Shown piece after piece: positions 34,421 through 43,405 of a DNA stretch of 53,964 bases (position 1 is the first letter of the stretch; each line of letters begins with the position of its first letter). The DNA comes from Alistipes sp. GTDB taxonomy: Bacteria > Bacteroidota > Bacteroidia > Bacteroidales > Rikenellaceae. The position numbers and the translations under genes were made by a program. The stretch covers positions 1 through 53,964 of the forward strand of contig JAFQHI010000012.1 in NCBI GenBank assembly GCA_017398045.1, given 5' to 3'. A model generated the notes under the pieces. That model was not told where the DNA came from, did not search any database, and was given only the letters and a program-made list of their open reading frames with translations.

Positions 34421-35074
34421 TTATTGGGCAATCAGACCATCCTCGATGCGGATGCAACGGTCGGCCGTGGAGGCCAATTTTTCGTCGTGGGTGACAATAA
34501 CAATCGTCTGCCCAAGCTCGTCGCGCAGGTCGAAAAAGAGGCGATGAATCTCATCGCGGTTGCGCGAATCGAGGTTACCCGAAGGCTCATCGGCCAACAG
34601 CACGGCCGGCTTGTTAATCAGGGCGCGGGCAATCGAAACACGCTGCTGCTCGCCACCCGAAAGTTGCGCCGGTTTATGCGCCAGACGCTCCTCCAGCCCC
34701 ATTCGTTTCAACAACGCACGGGCGTACGACTCCACCTCCTTACGCGGACGGTTGGCAATCAAGCCCGGAATCATCACATTCTCCAAGGCCGAAAATTCGG
34801 GCAACAGGTGGTGGAATTGAAAGACAAAGCCAATTTTCTCGTTGCGAAAATGGGCCAATGCGCCCTCCGAGAGCTGCTCCACGCGATGACCATCAATCGT
34901 CAGCGTCCCCTCATCGGCCCGCGACAGCGTGCCAAGGATTTGCAGCAGCGTGGTCTTTCCCGCGCCACTGGCTCCGACAATCGAAATCAGCTCTCCCTTT
35001 TTCACCTCCAACGAGATACCCTTCAGGACCTCCAACGCGCCAAAGCGTTTGTGGATATTGCTCACCTTTATCAT
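34421..35074 (-). CDS. lolD: ABC transporter ATPase, LolD-like
   Basis: The 217-residue ATPase has Walker [10 protein letters not shown] at 34-42, signature [15 protein letters not shown] near 138, and Walker [10 protein letters not shown]. It fits the LolD/MacB/FtsE class that powers lipoprotein release from the inner membrane or similar MacB-type export. No permease gene (LolC/E) is next to it, so the partner is elsewhere. Its ATG overlaps the folP stop by the ATGA arrangement, implying coupled translation. Confidence 0.8.
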   Translation of the reverse strand: MIKVSNIHKRFGALEVLKGISLEVKKGELISIVGASGAGKTTLLQILGTLSRADEGTLTIDGHRVEQLSEGALAHFRNEKIGFVFQFHHLLPEFSALENVMIPGLIANRPRKEVESYARALLKRMGLEERLAHKPAQLSGGEQQRVSIARALINKPAVLLADEPSGNLDSRNRDEIHRLFFDLRDELGQTIVIVTHDEKLASTADRCIRIEDGLIAQ

Positions 35075-35916
35075 CTTTGCAAGGCTGTTTGTTCGTAATA
35101 GTTGTATAAATCGACCGTCTGACGGGCTGCGGCCACATCATGCACGCGCAACATCGCAGCCCCTTGGCGCAACAACTCCCAATGCAGGGCGGTCGTGGCC
35201 GGCAGGGCCTCCTCCTTCGTAATACCCGCTACGCGGGTCAGCATCGATTTACGCGAAATGCCCACCAAAAGCGGGAATCCCGCCTCGGTCATGCGTTTCA
35301 GACCCGCCACCAGGTGATACTCCTGCTCCAGATTCTTGGCAAAGCCGAAGCCCGGGTCGAGCCAAATCTGCTCGGGCTGCACACCCTCTGCAACCATCCG
35401 TGCAACACGCTCCAGGAGCCAACTGCGCACCTCCTCCACCACATCGTCGTAGTGGGTCAGTTGCTGCATCGTCTGTGGCGTGCCACGCATATGCATCGCC
35501 ACATATTGCACCCCCGTATCCCCTACAAGGCGATACATCTGCTCGTCGTATTGACCGCCCGTGATATCGTTAATCATGGCTACACCGTAGGTCTCAATGG
35601 CGCGGCGTGCCACCTCCACACGAAAGGTATCGACCGAAACGCGGGCCGTCAGCCTACCTTCCCGACGCAGCTCCTCGACCGCCTCCAATCCCTCTTTCAG
35701 GCGCGACCACTCCTCCTCGACAGGCACCTCCTCGGCACCCGGGCGGGTGGACATGGCCCCCAAATCGAGCCAATCGGCCCCCTCCGCAAGATGGCGCAAA
35801 AGCGTAGCACGCAACTGCGCGCGATTGGGCAGCTCGCCCGAACCGGTGTAGAACGAATCGGGCGTGCAGTTCACGATGCCCATCACCTGACGGGGGTATG
35901 CCTCTCGTTGTGCCAT
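35071..35916 (-). CDS. folP: Dihydropteroate synthase
   Basis: The 281-residue enzyme condenses p-aminobenzoate with the pterin diphosphate in folate synthesis and is the sulfonamide target. [14 protein letters not shown] is at about 13-26, the second motif [14 protein letters not shown] near 52, and [10 protein letters not shown] near 218. It starts on the last base of the coaE stop (TAATG) and its own stop overlaps the lolD ATG, so it is translationally coupled on both sides. Confidence 0.94.
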   Translation of the reverse strand: MAQREAYPRQVMGIVNCTPDSFYTGSGELPNRAQLRATLLRHLAEGADWLDLGAMSTRPGAEEVPVEEEWSRLKEGLEAVEELRREGRLTARVSVDTFRVEVARRAIETYGVAMINDITGGQYDEQMYRLVGDTGVQYVAMHMRGTPQTMQQLTHYDDVVEEVRSWLLERVARMVAEGVQPEQIWLDPGFGFAKNLEQEYHLVAGLKRMTEAGFPLLVGISRKSMLTRVAGITKEEALPATTALHWELLRQGAAMLRVHDVAAARQTVDLYNYYEQTALQR

Positions 35917-36500
35917 TACAGATGGTTCTTAAAGCGGAAATCCAACTCCTGTACGATTTGCTCCAACTCCTCCTCGAAGATATTGACCACCGAAACATCG
36001 GCCCGACGGCTCAACGTATCGTCGTCCAGCTGGACGGTCATGCGGCTCAAAATCTGCGCTCGGGTGGCTCCATCGCGCTTCATGGCACGCTCCACGCGCA
36101 ACGCTTCGGGTGCCAGCACCGCCACCACGCGGTCCAGGTGCTTATCCAAGCCCGCCTCGAACAAGATGGCACTCTCCAAGACCACATACTCGCCCTGCTG
36201 CTCCTCGGCCCAACGCTCAAAGTCGGCAATCACGGCCGGATGAACCAGCCCGTTCAGGGCTTCGCGCTCCTTGTCATCACCAAAGACACGCTCGGCCAGA
36301 TAGGGGCGATTCAACACCCCATCGCGGTAGCTCTCCGCGCCAAAATGCGCCACGATGCCCCTTTTCAACGCCTCGTCCTCGGCCATGAGTCGCTTGGCGG
36401 CAGCGTCCGTATCATACACCGCCACCCCGCGCTCGGCAAACAACCGACACACGGTGCTTTTGCCGCTCCCGATACCTCCGGTGATTCCGACCTTAAACAT
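35916..36500 (-). CDS. coaE: Dephospho-CoA kinase
   Basis: The 194-residue P-loop kinase phosphorylates the ribose 3'-hydroxyl of dephospho-CoA, the last step of CoA synthesis. GGIGSGKS is at 8-15, DTDAAAKRLM near 35 and a lid with RxxxR-type residues in the second half. Its ATG overlaps the stop of the YbbR-like gene (TAATG), and its own stop overlaps the folP ATG. Confidence 0.94.
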   Translation of the reverse strand: MFKVGITGGIGSGKSTVCRLFAERGVAVYDTDAAAKRLMAEDEALKRGIVAHFGAESYRDGVLNRPYLAERVFGDDKEREALNGLVHPAVIADFERWAEEQQGEYVVLESAILFEAGLDKHLDRVVAVLAPEALRVERAMKRDGATRAQILSRMTVQLDDDTLSRRADVSVVNIFEEELEQIVQELDFRFKNHL

Positions 36501-36892
36501 TACTCCACAAAGTTTTTCAAGGCAGGGACCTCCCCTATCGAGACAATCTTAATATCGGTGCAACGTACCGAAATGGCATTTTGCAACGACTGGGGGTCGA
36601 TAAGTATCATGCCGTAGGTCTCCTCGTCATAAGAGGTCTTGGTGCGCAACTCCGAGAGGGGGATACGCAACACCTTGTCGTGATAGACACGGTAGCCGAA
36701 GAGGTTCGTACCGACACCCTCCACCACGCAGGTAATCTGAAACTCGTTGCCCTCGACATTGAGGCGCATCACCTGGTCGGTCGTGTAGGTATAGCTCAAC
36801 TTGGCGATATACCACAAAATAAACGAGGCGACGAGCAACACCACAAAGACGGGTGAGACGGTGCGACGCACCCAAGCAACAATTTTTTCCAT
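36500..36892 (-). CDS. Short YbbR-like membrane protein
   Basis: The 130-residue protein has one N-terminal transmembrane helix (about 14-32) and a small beta-rich outer part ending near IVSIGEVPALKNFVE. In many Bacteroidetes a YbbR-domain protein precedes coaE, and this one keeps that place, but it holds only a single short domain instead of several repeats. The assignment rests mostly on position and topology. The start at 36892 (MEKIVAW) is favoured by the promoter at 36925-36932. It heads the five-gene operon. Confidence 0.6.
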   Translation of the reverse strand: MEKIVAWVRRTVSPVFVVLLVASFILWYIAKLSYTYTTDQVMRLNVEGNEFQITCVVEGVGTNLFGYRVYHDKVLRIPLSELRTKTSYDEETYGMILIDPQSLQNAISVRCTDIKIVSIGEVPALKNFVE

Positions 36893-36924
36893 AACTACGC
36901 AGTATTGCAATTTATATATTTATA

Positions 36925-36932
36925 CAAAGGTA
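36925..36932 (-). promoter_or_regulatory. -7 box TACCTTTG for ybbR-like-coaE-folP-lolD-trmN6 operon
   Basis: This exact TAnnTTTG match on the minus strand lies 32 nt before the ATG. TATAC/GTATA surround it as a small palindrome. Confidence 0.65.
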
Positions 36933-37007
36933 TAAATTTATTCGGAGAAACAGGAAAAAGGAGATTAAAAAAGAAACATTACCCCCCCCTAACTTACTAT
37001 TCAATAA

Positions 37008-37037
37008 AAAAGCCCTGCGAAATTTCGCAGGGCTTTT
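37008..37037 (-). terminator. Perfect 30-bp palindromic terminator after secDF
   Basis: Bases 37008-37022 are the reverse complement of 37023-37037, with GCCCTGCG in the stem and A/T ends. It lies 20 bp beyond the secDF stop on the minus strand. Confidence 0.88.
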
Positions 37038-37057
37038 CGTATCGAGCGTGTGAAAAA

Positions 37058-40000
37058 TTACTTCTTCAGCTCCTTCTTCTTGTCGGCACGAGCCATCAGG
37101 TCGTAAGCAATCGGCGTAGCCACGAAAATCGTAGCGGCCGTACCGATGCAGACACCGAGAATCAACGCGAAGATGAAACCGCGAATCGTCTCACCACCGA
37201 AGAGGAAGATGGCGATAAGCGTTACGAGCGTCGTAGCCGAGGTGTTAATCGTACGCGACAAGGTCGAGTTGATGGCCTTGTTCACATTCTCCATCATCGC
37301 ACGCTTCGGGTAGAGACCCAGGAACTCGCGGATACGGTCGAAGACTACCACCGTATCGTTGATGGCGTAACCGATGATGGTCAGGATGGCGGCGATGAAG
37401 GCCTGGTTTACCTCCAGGTTGAAGGGCAGCAGACCGTAGAACATCGAGAACACACCGATAATCATGAAGGCATTCACGGCCAGGGCCAGCGTAGCACCCG
37501 AAGCCCACTGCCAACGCTTGAATCGGAGCGTAATGTAGAGACCGATAGCGATGAGCGAGAAGAGTACCGAGTAGATAGCATTCCAGGTCGTATCCTTGGC
37601 AATCGAAGGACCAATCTTGTCGGCATTCAGAATACCGTTCTCGTCGGTCTGCGTATCACGGAACTGCTCGAAGCTGATGTCATAGGTGTAAAGACCCTTC
37701 ACGGCATTGTAGAGAATCTCCTCTACCTCGGCCGTAGCGTCGTCCGACGTATCGTCGAAACGATACTGCGTAACGATACGCATCTGGTTCTCACCACCAT
37801 ACTGCTTCACCTCATACGATACGTTCGAGGCGTCGGCATCCTCAATCTTTGCAAACTCCGCATCGAGGTTCTGACGTACCTCCTCGGCCGAAACAGCCTG
37901 GTCGAAACGTACCACGTAGGCACGACCGCCCGTAAACTCGGCACCGAGGTTCAGACCGCGTACAGCAAACGAGATGCACGACAGACCCAGCACAACAGCC
38001 ACCACGATGTAGGCCGTCTTACGCTTCGAGAGGAAGTCAATCTTCGTGTTGTTGAGGAAGTTCTCCGACCAGGGACGCGAGAACGAAATCTCACCGAATT
38101 TGGCCACAGCCCACTCAATCAGCAGACGCGTAATAAATACAGCGGTAAATACCGAGGTGATGATACCAATCACGAGGGTCGTAGCGAAGCCCTGTACCGG
38201 ACCCGTACCGAAGATGAAGAGGACGATACCGGTGATAATCGTGGTCAGCTGACCGTCGATAATGGCCGAGTAAGCCTTCGAGAAGCCATCCTTGATAGCG
38301 AGCGAAAGGCCCTTACCGCCACGCAGCTCCTCCTTGATACGCTCGTAGATAATCACGTTGGCATCCACAGCCATACCCATCGTCAGCACGATACCGGCAA
38401 TACCCGGCAGGGTCAGCACGGCACCGAACGAAACCAGCACACCCATCAAGAGGAATACGTTGGTCAAGAGGGCGATATCCGACATCCAACCGGCCGTCTT
38501 GTAGAACAGACCCATGTAGAGCAGGACGAGGATAAAGGCAATCACGAACGACAACAGACCGGCGTTAATCGACTCCTGACCCAGCGACGGACCTACCACG
38601 GTGTCCTGGATAATCTTGGCGGGAGCGGGAACCTTACCCGACGAAAGTACATTGGCGAGGTCCTGTGCCTCCTGAATCGTGAAGTTACCCGTAATCGACG
38701 AGGTACCACCCTCAATCTTGTTAATTACGTTGGGAGCCGAATATACATAACCGTCGAGTACGATGGCGATGCACTTGTTTACATTCTCACCCGTCAGACG
38801 AGCCCACTCCTGTGCGCCCTCGGCGTTCATGGCCATCGAAACCTCGGCCGTAGCACCCTGCTGGGCATACTGCTCACGCGCCTCGGTAATCACCGAACCA
38901 TCCAGCGGAGCCTTGCCGTCGGCACGAGCCACGCGGATAGCGAAGAGCTGGTAGCGACCATCCATCATGTCGTCACCCTTCACAGCCCACTTGAAGTCGA
39001 TGTCGGCGGGGAACAGCTCACGTACCTGCGGCATGGCGAGGTAGGCATCCACCTGGGCCATATCGGCCTTGTACGAAGCACCGATAGCGGCACCACCGGC
39101 AAACGAGGGGTCAAGCACAGCGAACAAGGGGTTCTGCTCACGCGAGTAGCGGCCCGTCTCAACGGCATCGGCCTCCTCGGCAGGCTGCCCACCAATCTCG
39201 GCAATCAGACCCTCGGCCTCTTTACCCTCCTCGGCCTCAACCTCCTCCGTAGCGGGAGCCACCTCGGCAACCTGTGCCTTCAGGAGCTGGTCGGCCTGCA
39301 CCAGGGCGGGCAGTACCTCGTTTGCGCTGTAGGTGGTCCAGAACTCGAGCGATGCGGTACCCTGCAACAGGTCACGTACACGCTGCGGCTCCTTTACACC
39401 CGGCAACTCAACCAAAATACGGTGCGAGTTGGGAAGACGCATGATGTTGGGCTGCGTAACACCGAAGTGGTCGATACGGCTGCGCAACACGTTGAACGAA
39501 GCGGCGATAGCAGCCTCGGTCTCACGCTGAAGCACCTTCTGTACATCCTCGTTCGAGCTTTCGAGCATGATATCCTTGCGGTCGGGGCTTACAAAGAGCG
39601 GAGCAAGCGAACCACCGTTGGTCTGACGCTCGTAAATCTCCACGAAGTCGGCGATGTAATCCTTCGACGTACCGCTCTTGAGGTTGGCGTTGGCCTCCTC
39701 GATGGCGGCGATGAAGGCGGGGTCCTGTGCGCTGTCACCGGCCAAAGCCTTTACGACATCCTCCACCTGCACCTCCAGCATGACGTTCATACCGCCCTTG
39801 AGGTCCAGACCCAGGTTCAACTCCTTCTCCTTGCACTCCTTGTAGGTGAAGCTCTTGAAGCCCATGTTGAACACCTGAAGGTTCTGAATCGAATCCAGAT
39901 AGTGCTGCTCCGCCTCGGCCTGCTGCTCGAGGGGGAACGTAGCGGCATACTCCACCGCCTTCTTCTCTACGCTACGTGTCTTGAACGTAAACGAGAGCTG

Positions 40001-40060
40001 GTAAACACATGCCAGTGCCAGCAGCACGGCGATGAGTTTGATAAAACCTTTGCTTTGCAT
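37058..40060 (-). CDS. secDF: Fused protein translocase subunit SecDF
   Basis: The 1000-residue inner-membrane protein uses the proton gradient to help pull proteins through SecYEG. The SecD half has GLDLKGGMNVMLEV near 85 and a long periplasmic P1 domain with an acidic Glu/Ala-rich insert near 265-290. A six-helix block follows. The SecF half has GAEFTGGRAYVVRF near 690 and NDTVVVFDRIRE near 895. The fusion of the two is usual in this phylum. The start at 40060 (MQSKGFIK) is the first plausible signal-anchor start; the frame runs open upstream. It is transcribed alone, with a promoter box at 40125-40132. Confidence 0.95.
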   Translation of the reverse strand: MQSKGFIKLIAVLLALACVYQLSFTFKTRSVEKKAVEYAATFPLEQQAEAEQHYLDSIQNLQVFNMGFKSFTYKECKEKELNLGLDLKGGMNVMLEVQVEDVVKALAGDSAQDPAFIAAIEEANANLKSGTSKDYIADFVEIYERQTNGGSLAPLFVSPDRKDIMLESSNEDVQKVLQRETEAAIAASFNVLRSRIDHFGVTQPNIMRLPNSHRILVELPGVKEPQRVRDLLQGTASLEFWTTYSANEVLPALVQADQLLKAQVAEVAPATEEVEAEEGKEAEGLIAEIGGQPAEEADAVETGRYSREQNPLFAVLDPSFAGGAAIGASYKADMAQVDAYLAMPQVRELFPADIDFKWAVKGDDMMDGRYQLFAIRVARADGKAPLDGSVITEAREQYAQQGATAEVSMAMNAEGAQEWARLTGENVNKCIAIVLDGYVYSAPNVINKIEGGTSSITGNFTIQEAQDLANVLSSGKVPAPAKIIQDTVVGPSLGQESINAGLLSFVIAFILVLLYMGLFYKTAGWMSDIALLTNVFLLMGVLVSFGAVLTLPGIAGIVLTMGMAVDANVIIYERIKEELRGGKGLSLAIKDGFSKAYSAIIDGQLTTIITGIVLFIFGTGPVQGFATTLVIGIITSVFTAVFITRLLIEWAVAKFGEISFSRPWSENFLNNTKIDFLSKRKTAYIVVAVVLGLSCISFAVRGLNLGAEFTGGRAYVVRFDQAVSAEEVRQNLDAEFAKIEDADASNVSYEVKQYGGENQMRIVTQYRFDDTSDDATAEVEEILYNAVKGLYTYDISFEQFRDTQTDENGILNADKIGPSIAKDTTWNAIYSVLFSLIAIGLYITLRFKRWQWASGATLALAVNAFMIIGVFSMFYGLLPFNLEVNQAFIAAILTIIGYAINDTVVVFDRIREFLGLYPKRAMMENVNKAINSTLSRTINTSATTLVTLIAIFLFGGETIRGFIFALILGVCIGTAATIFVATPIAYDLMARADKKKELKK

Positions 40061-40124
40061 TGTGAATTTAATTTGTTTATGTTGTTTTTTATTTCTGATT
40101 TGACATACAAACCATAATAGCACG

Positions 40125-40132
40125 CAAAGATA
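40125..40132 (-). promoter_or_regulatory. -7 box TATCTTTG for secDF
   Basis: This exact TAnnTTTG match on the minus strand gives a leader of about 60 nt before the ATG at 40060. Confidence 0.6.
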
Positions 40133-40184
40133 GAAAAATAAAGTGAAACGAAAAAACAACCACCCAAAAAATGCGTTTTTTTCA

Positions 40185-40192
40185 TACCTTTG
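40185..40192 (+). promoter_or_regulatory. -7 box TACCTTTG for EamA gene
   Basis: This exact TAnnTTTG match is 19 nt before the ATG at 40212, divergent from the secDF promoter. Confidence 0.6.
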
Positions 40193-40211
40193 TCGCAAGA
40201 AATTCGCACTT

Positions 40212-41075
40212 ATGCTACGATACCACCTATATGCCCTCTTTGCAGTGACGGTTTGGGGTGCCACGTTTGTCTCGACAAAGGTCTTAATCGGCTACGGACT
40301 TTCGCCGGCCGAAATCTTTTTCGTGCGCTTTCTGATGGCCTATATCTGCATCCTACCCTTCACCGCACGTCATCTGTGGGCCGATAATTGGCGGGATGAG
40401 CTGGCGATGGTCGGCATCGGTCTGACGGGCGGTTCGCTCTACTTCCTGACCGAAAATATGGCCGTGGCCTACGCTCCGGCCTCGAATGTCTCGCTCATCG
40501 TCTGCTCGGCGCCCCTCTGGACGGCACTGCTGCTTGCCGCCCTCTACCGCAACGAGCGGATGAATCGTCGGCAGACCATCGGTTCGGCCTTGGCCTTCTT
40601 GGGAATGGTGTTGGTGGTACTGAACGGGCGGTTTGTGTTGCAACTCGCGCCCAAGGGTGATTTATTGGCATTTGCCGCCGCCCTACTATGGATGCTCTAC
40701 TCGCTCATCATCAAACAGATAGGACACCGTTACGATGCGCTCTTCATCACGCGCAAAACCTTCTTCTACGGATTGCTGACCATTCTGCCGTGGTTCCTCT
40801 ACGAACCCTTCGACGTTTCGTGGGCTGCACTTTCGCACCCCATCGTGGCGGGCAATCTGCTCTTTTTGGGGGTCGTGGCCTCGATGCTCTGCTATTTTGT
40901 GTGGGCCGTAGCGATGCGGGAATTGGGTGCCGTCCGCGCCACCAACTACATCTACCTCAACCCGTTAGTCACTATCATCACGGCTGCTGTCTTTATCTCG
41001 GAGCGTATCACTCCGATTGCGCTGTTGGGTGGCGCGTTGATTCTCTACGGAATGTGGAAAGCGGAGAGAAATTAA
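40212..41075 (+). CDS. EamA/DMT family transporter
   Basis: The 287-residue inner-membrane protein has ten predicted helices in two EamA repeats. Typical motifs are WGATFVSTKVLI at about 17-28, APLWTALLLAALY near 100 and ITAAVFISERITPIALLGGALILYG, in two parts, at the end. Family members export metabolites or amino acids; the substrate is unknown here. The start at 40212 is placed by the promoter and by the hydrophobic first helix. A heptamer array begins at its stop codon. Confidence 0.85.
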   Translation: MLRYHLYALFAVTVWGATFVSTKVLIGYGLSPAEIFFVRFLMAYICILPFTARHLWADNWRDELAMVGIGLTGGSLYFLTENMAVAYAPASNVSLIVCSAPLWTALLLAALYRNERMNRRQTIGSALAFLGMVLVVLNGRFVLQLAPKGDLLAFAAALLWMLYSLIIKQIGHRYDALFITRKTFFYGLLTILPWFLYEPFDVSWAALSHPIVAGNLLFLGVVASMLCYFVWAVAMRELGAVRATNYIYLNPLVTIITAAVFISERITPIALLGGALILYGMWKAERN

Positions 41076-41100
41076 AATTAAAAATTAAAAATTAAGAATT
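41069..41100. repeat. Heptamer array at EamA stop codon
   Basis: AAATTAA units, one of them a base short, run from inside the last codons through GAATT. The TAA stop (41073-41075) is part of the array. Confidence 0.6.
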
Positions 41101-41204
41101 TGGAGTGATAAGGGTGATTAAGGGCGATTAAGGTGGCTTAAGGTGACTTAAAGTGCCTTAAGGTAAACGCTTTCAAACCCTTAAGTTCCCTTAAATTCCC
41201 TTAA
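41101..41204. repeat. 10-bp direct array facing an inverted 10-bp array
   Basis: AGGGTGATTA, AGGGCGATTA, AGGTGGCTTA, AGGTGACTTA and AAGTGCCTTA repeat every 10 bp. After a short AT/GC loop (41165-41177) come TTAAGTTCCC and TTAAATTCCC, the reverse complement type. The arms can pair in several registers. It fills the gap between convergent EamA and uvrB genes and may end transcription from both sides. Confidence 0.65.
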
Positions 41205-41225
41205 ATAATTCTTAATTCTTAATTC
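41205..41225. repeat. Heptamer units at uvrB stop codon
   Basis: TTAATTC occurs twice (41212-41225) after a partial unit. The last base is the first base of the uvrB stop triplet on the opposite strand. Confidence 0.55.
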
Positions 41226-43279
41226 TACTTTCTGACGAGTTGTTGTTCGCGCAGTTGTTGCAATTCGTACATACGGTCGCGGTAGCGGGCAGCAGCGGTG
41301 AAATCGAGCGATTTGGCGGCACGCTCCATATCCTCGCGGGCGCGACGAATCAACTCCTCCAACTGTTCCACCGATTGACCGGCCGTATAGCTTTGGTCCA
41401 CATCGGCCGCCATGGCATAGTGGTCCTCCGTAAGACGATGCACCGTCAAATCGACCCCCTCGGTCGAGCGACCGGCCAAAAGGGTGCTTTGCCCCGTGCC
41501 ACTGCGCTGTGCCTGACGCGGTAGCTGCTCATGCTGGGTGTTGAACTGTATCTGCTTTTGACGACGACGGTTCGACTCCTCGATGGCGCGACGCATCGAA
41601 TCGGTGCAGGTATCGGCATAGAGGATGGCCTTGCCGTGTACATGACGGGCAGCACGACCCGCAATCTGGGTAATCGAGCGCACGTTGCGCAGAAAACCCT
41701 CCTTATCGGCATCGAGGATGGCCACCAAAGCCACCTCCGGCAAATCCAATCCTTCGCGCAGCAGGTTCACACCAATCAACACATCGAACATTCCCGCCCG
41801 AAGGTCCTCCAAAATCTGGACGCGCTCCAGCGTATCGACATCGGAGTGGATATAGCGGTTACGGATACCCACGCGGTCAAAATATTTCGACAACTCCTCA
41901 GCCATACGCTTCGTGATGGTGGTCACCAGCACCTTATCGTCGCGCTTGGCACAGCGGTCTATCTCCTCAATCAGGTCGTCAATCTGCCCCTCGGTGGGAC
42001 GCACCTCCAACGGCGGGTCCACCAACCCCGTGGGGCGAATCAGCTGCTCGACCACCACCCCTTCGGACATCCGCAGCTCCCAATCGGCCGGTGTGGCACT
42101 CACATAGACCGAGTCGCCCTGCAACATTTCGAACTCGGCAAAGGTCAGCGGACGGTTATCCTTGGCGGCCGGCAGGCGGAAGCCATACTCCACCAAATTC
42201 TCCTTGCGGGCGCGGTCGCCTCCGAACATGGCGTGTACCTGGGGCAGGGTTACGTGGCTCTCATCGACCACCAGCAGGTAATCTTCGGGGAAATAGTCAA
42301 TCAGGCAGAAGGGGCGCGTACCGGCAGCACGACCGTCAAAATAGCGCGAATAGTTCTCGATGCCCGAGCAGTAGCCCAGCTCCTTAATCATCTCCAGGTC
42401 ATACTCCACGCGCTGTTTGATGCGCTGTGCCTCCATTGCGCGTCCCAGCCCCTCGAAGTAGGCAATTTGTTTGCCGAGGTCGAGGTAAATCTCCTGTACG
42501 GCCTGATGGATGCGCTCCTTGGTCGTCACAAAGAGGTTGGTCGGATAGAGCGTGATGCTGTCGAGCGAGGCAAGACGTTGGCCCGTCACGGGGTCAATCG
42601 AGAAGATGGCCTCCACCTCGTTGTCGAAAAACATCACGCGGAAGCACTGGTTACCGAACTCGCCAAAGGCGGCCATAATATCGACCGTATCACCATTTAC
42701 GCGGAACGTAGCAGGCGACAATTCGCGTTCGGTGCGGGTATAGAGGGCCTCCACCAGTCGATAGAGCAACTGCTTGTAGCCGATATGTTGTCCCACCTGA
42801 ATCGGGATGGCCGTAGCATGAAAATCGGAGGGATTACCGCAGCCATAGAGGCACGAGACGCTCGACACGACAATCACATCCCTGCGCCCCGAAAGGAGCG
42901 TAGCCACTGTGTGGAGGCGCAACTGCTCAATCTCGGCGTTAATCGAGAGGTCCTTTTCGATGTAGGTATCGGTTGTCGGGAGGTAGGCCTCGGGCTGGTA
43001 GTAGTCGTAGTAGGAGACAAAATACTCGACGGCATTGTCGGGAAAGAAGTTCTTAAACTCACCGTAGAGCTGTGCCGCGAGGGTTTTGTTGTGGCTCAAG
43101 ACAAGCGTAGGACGATTCAACTCCTTGATGACGTTGGCAATCGTAAAGGTCTTACCCGACCCCGTGACACCCTGCAACGTATTGTGTCGCGAACCGCCAC
43201 GAATCGATGCCACCAGCTGCCCGATGGCCTCCGGCTGGTCCCCCTGCGGGGCATAATCGCATATGAGCTGAAACTCCAT
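41225..43279 (-). CDS. uvrB: Excinuclease ABC subunit B
   Basis: The 684-residue DNA-damage recognition helicase of nucleotide excision repair. The N-terminus has [13 protein letters not shown], the P-loop GVTGSGKT is at 37-44, the beta-hairpin region with [14 protein letters not shown] is near 95, the DEAD-like box is VVDESHV near 337, and a UVR domain that contacts UvrC is at the C-terminus (about 640-675). Length is normal. A TATCTTTG box lies only 4 nt before the ATG, so the mRNA is probably leaderless. The start is fixed by the conserved N-terminus. Confidence 0.96.
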   Translation of the reverse strand: MEFQLICDYAPQGDQPEAIGQLVASIRGGSRHNTLQGVTGSGKTFTIANVIKELNRPTLVLSHNKTLAAQLYGEFKNFFPDNAVEYFVSYYDYYQPEAYLPTTDTYIEKDLSINAEIEQLRLHTVATLLSGRRDVIVVSSVSCLYGCGNPSDFHATAIPIQVGQHIGYKQLLYRLVEALYTRTERELSPATFRVNGDTVDIMAAFGEFGNQCFRVMFFDNEVEAIFSIDPVTGQRLASLDSITLYPTNLFVTTKERIHQAVQEIYLDLGKQIAYFEGLGRAMEAQRIKQRVEYDLEMIKELGYCSGIENYSRYFDGRAAGTRPFCLIDYFPEDYLLVVDESHVTLPQVHAMFGGDRARKENLVEYGFRLPAAKDNRPLTFAEFEMLQGDSVYVSATPADWELRMSEGVVVEQLIRPTGLVDPPLEVRPTEGQIDDLIEEIDRCAKRDDKVLVTTITKRMAEELSKYFDRVGIRNRYIHSDVDTLERVQILEDLRAGMFDVLIGVNLLREGLDLPEVALVAILDADKEGFLRNVRSITQIAGRAARHVHGKAILYADTCTDSMRRAIEESNRRRQKQIQFNTQHEQLPRQAQRSGTGQSTLLAGRSTEGVDLTVHRLTEDHYAMAADVDQSYTAGQSVEQLEELIRRAREDMERAAKSLDFTAAARYRDRMYELQQLREQQLVRK

Positions 43280-43283
43280 AGCG

Positions 43284-43291
43284 CAAAGATA
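43284..43291 (-). promoter_or_regulatory. -7 box TATCTTTG 4 nt before uvrB ATG
   Basis: The four bases CGCT separate the box from ATG. As the Bacteroidetes box is centred near -7, transcription should begin at or next to the A of the start codon. Confidence 0.65.
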
Positions 43292-43298
43292 GCGTGAA

Positions 43299-43326
43299 GA
43301 ATTAAGAATTAAAAATTAAGCATTAA
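43299..43326. repeat. Four heptamer units upstream of uvrB
   Basis: GAATTAA (twice), AAATTAA and GCATTAA. The first three units are identical to those at 7736-7756, 35 kb away. Confidence 0.7.
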
Positions 43327-43359
43327 AAAAAGACCTCGAAAGCCAAAGCCTCCGAGGTC
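43325..43359 (-). terminator. Terminator after PepSY-like lipoprotein gene
   Basis: GACCTCG (43332-43338) pairs with CGAGGTC (43353-43359). On the minus strand a run of seven T follows. Confidence 0.75.
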
Positions 43360-43405
43360 CCTCTACTAACCAACTTACTATTTTACCAATCCAATCTCTC
43401 GGTCA

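Noticed and set aside
36905-40117. Very long plus-strand open frame (1070 codons)
   Set aside because: It is antisense to secDF, whose motifs are clear. The translation has no domain and is rich in His, Arg and Gln, typical of reversed GC-rich codons.
41531-43297. Long plus-strand frame of 588 codons
   Set aside because: Antisense to uvrB, which is complete with all helicase motifs.
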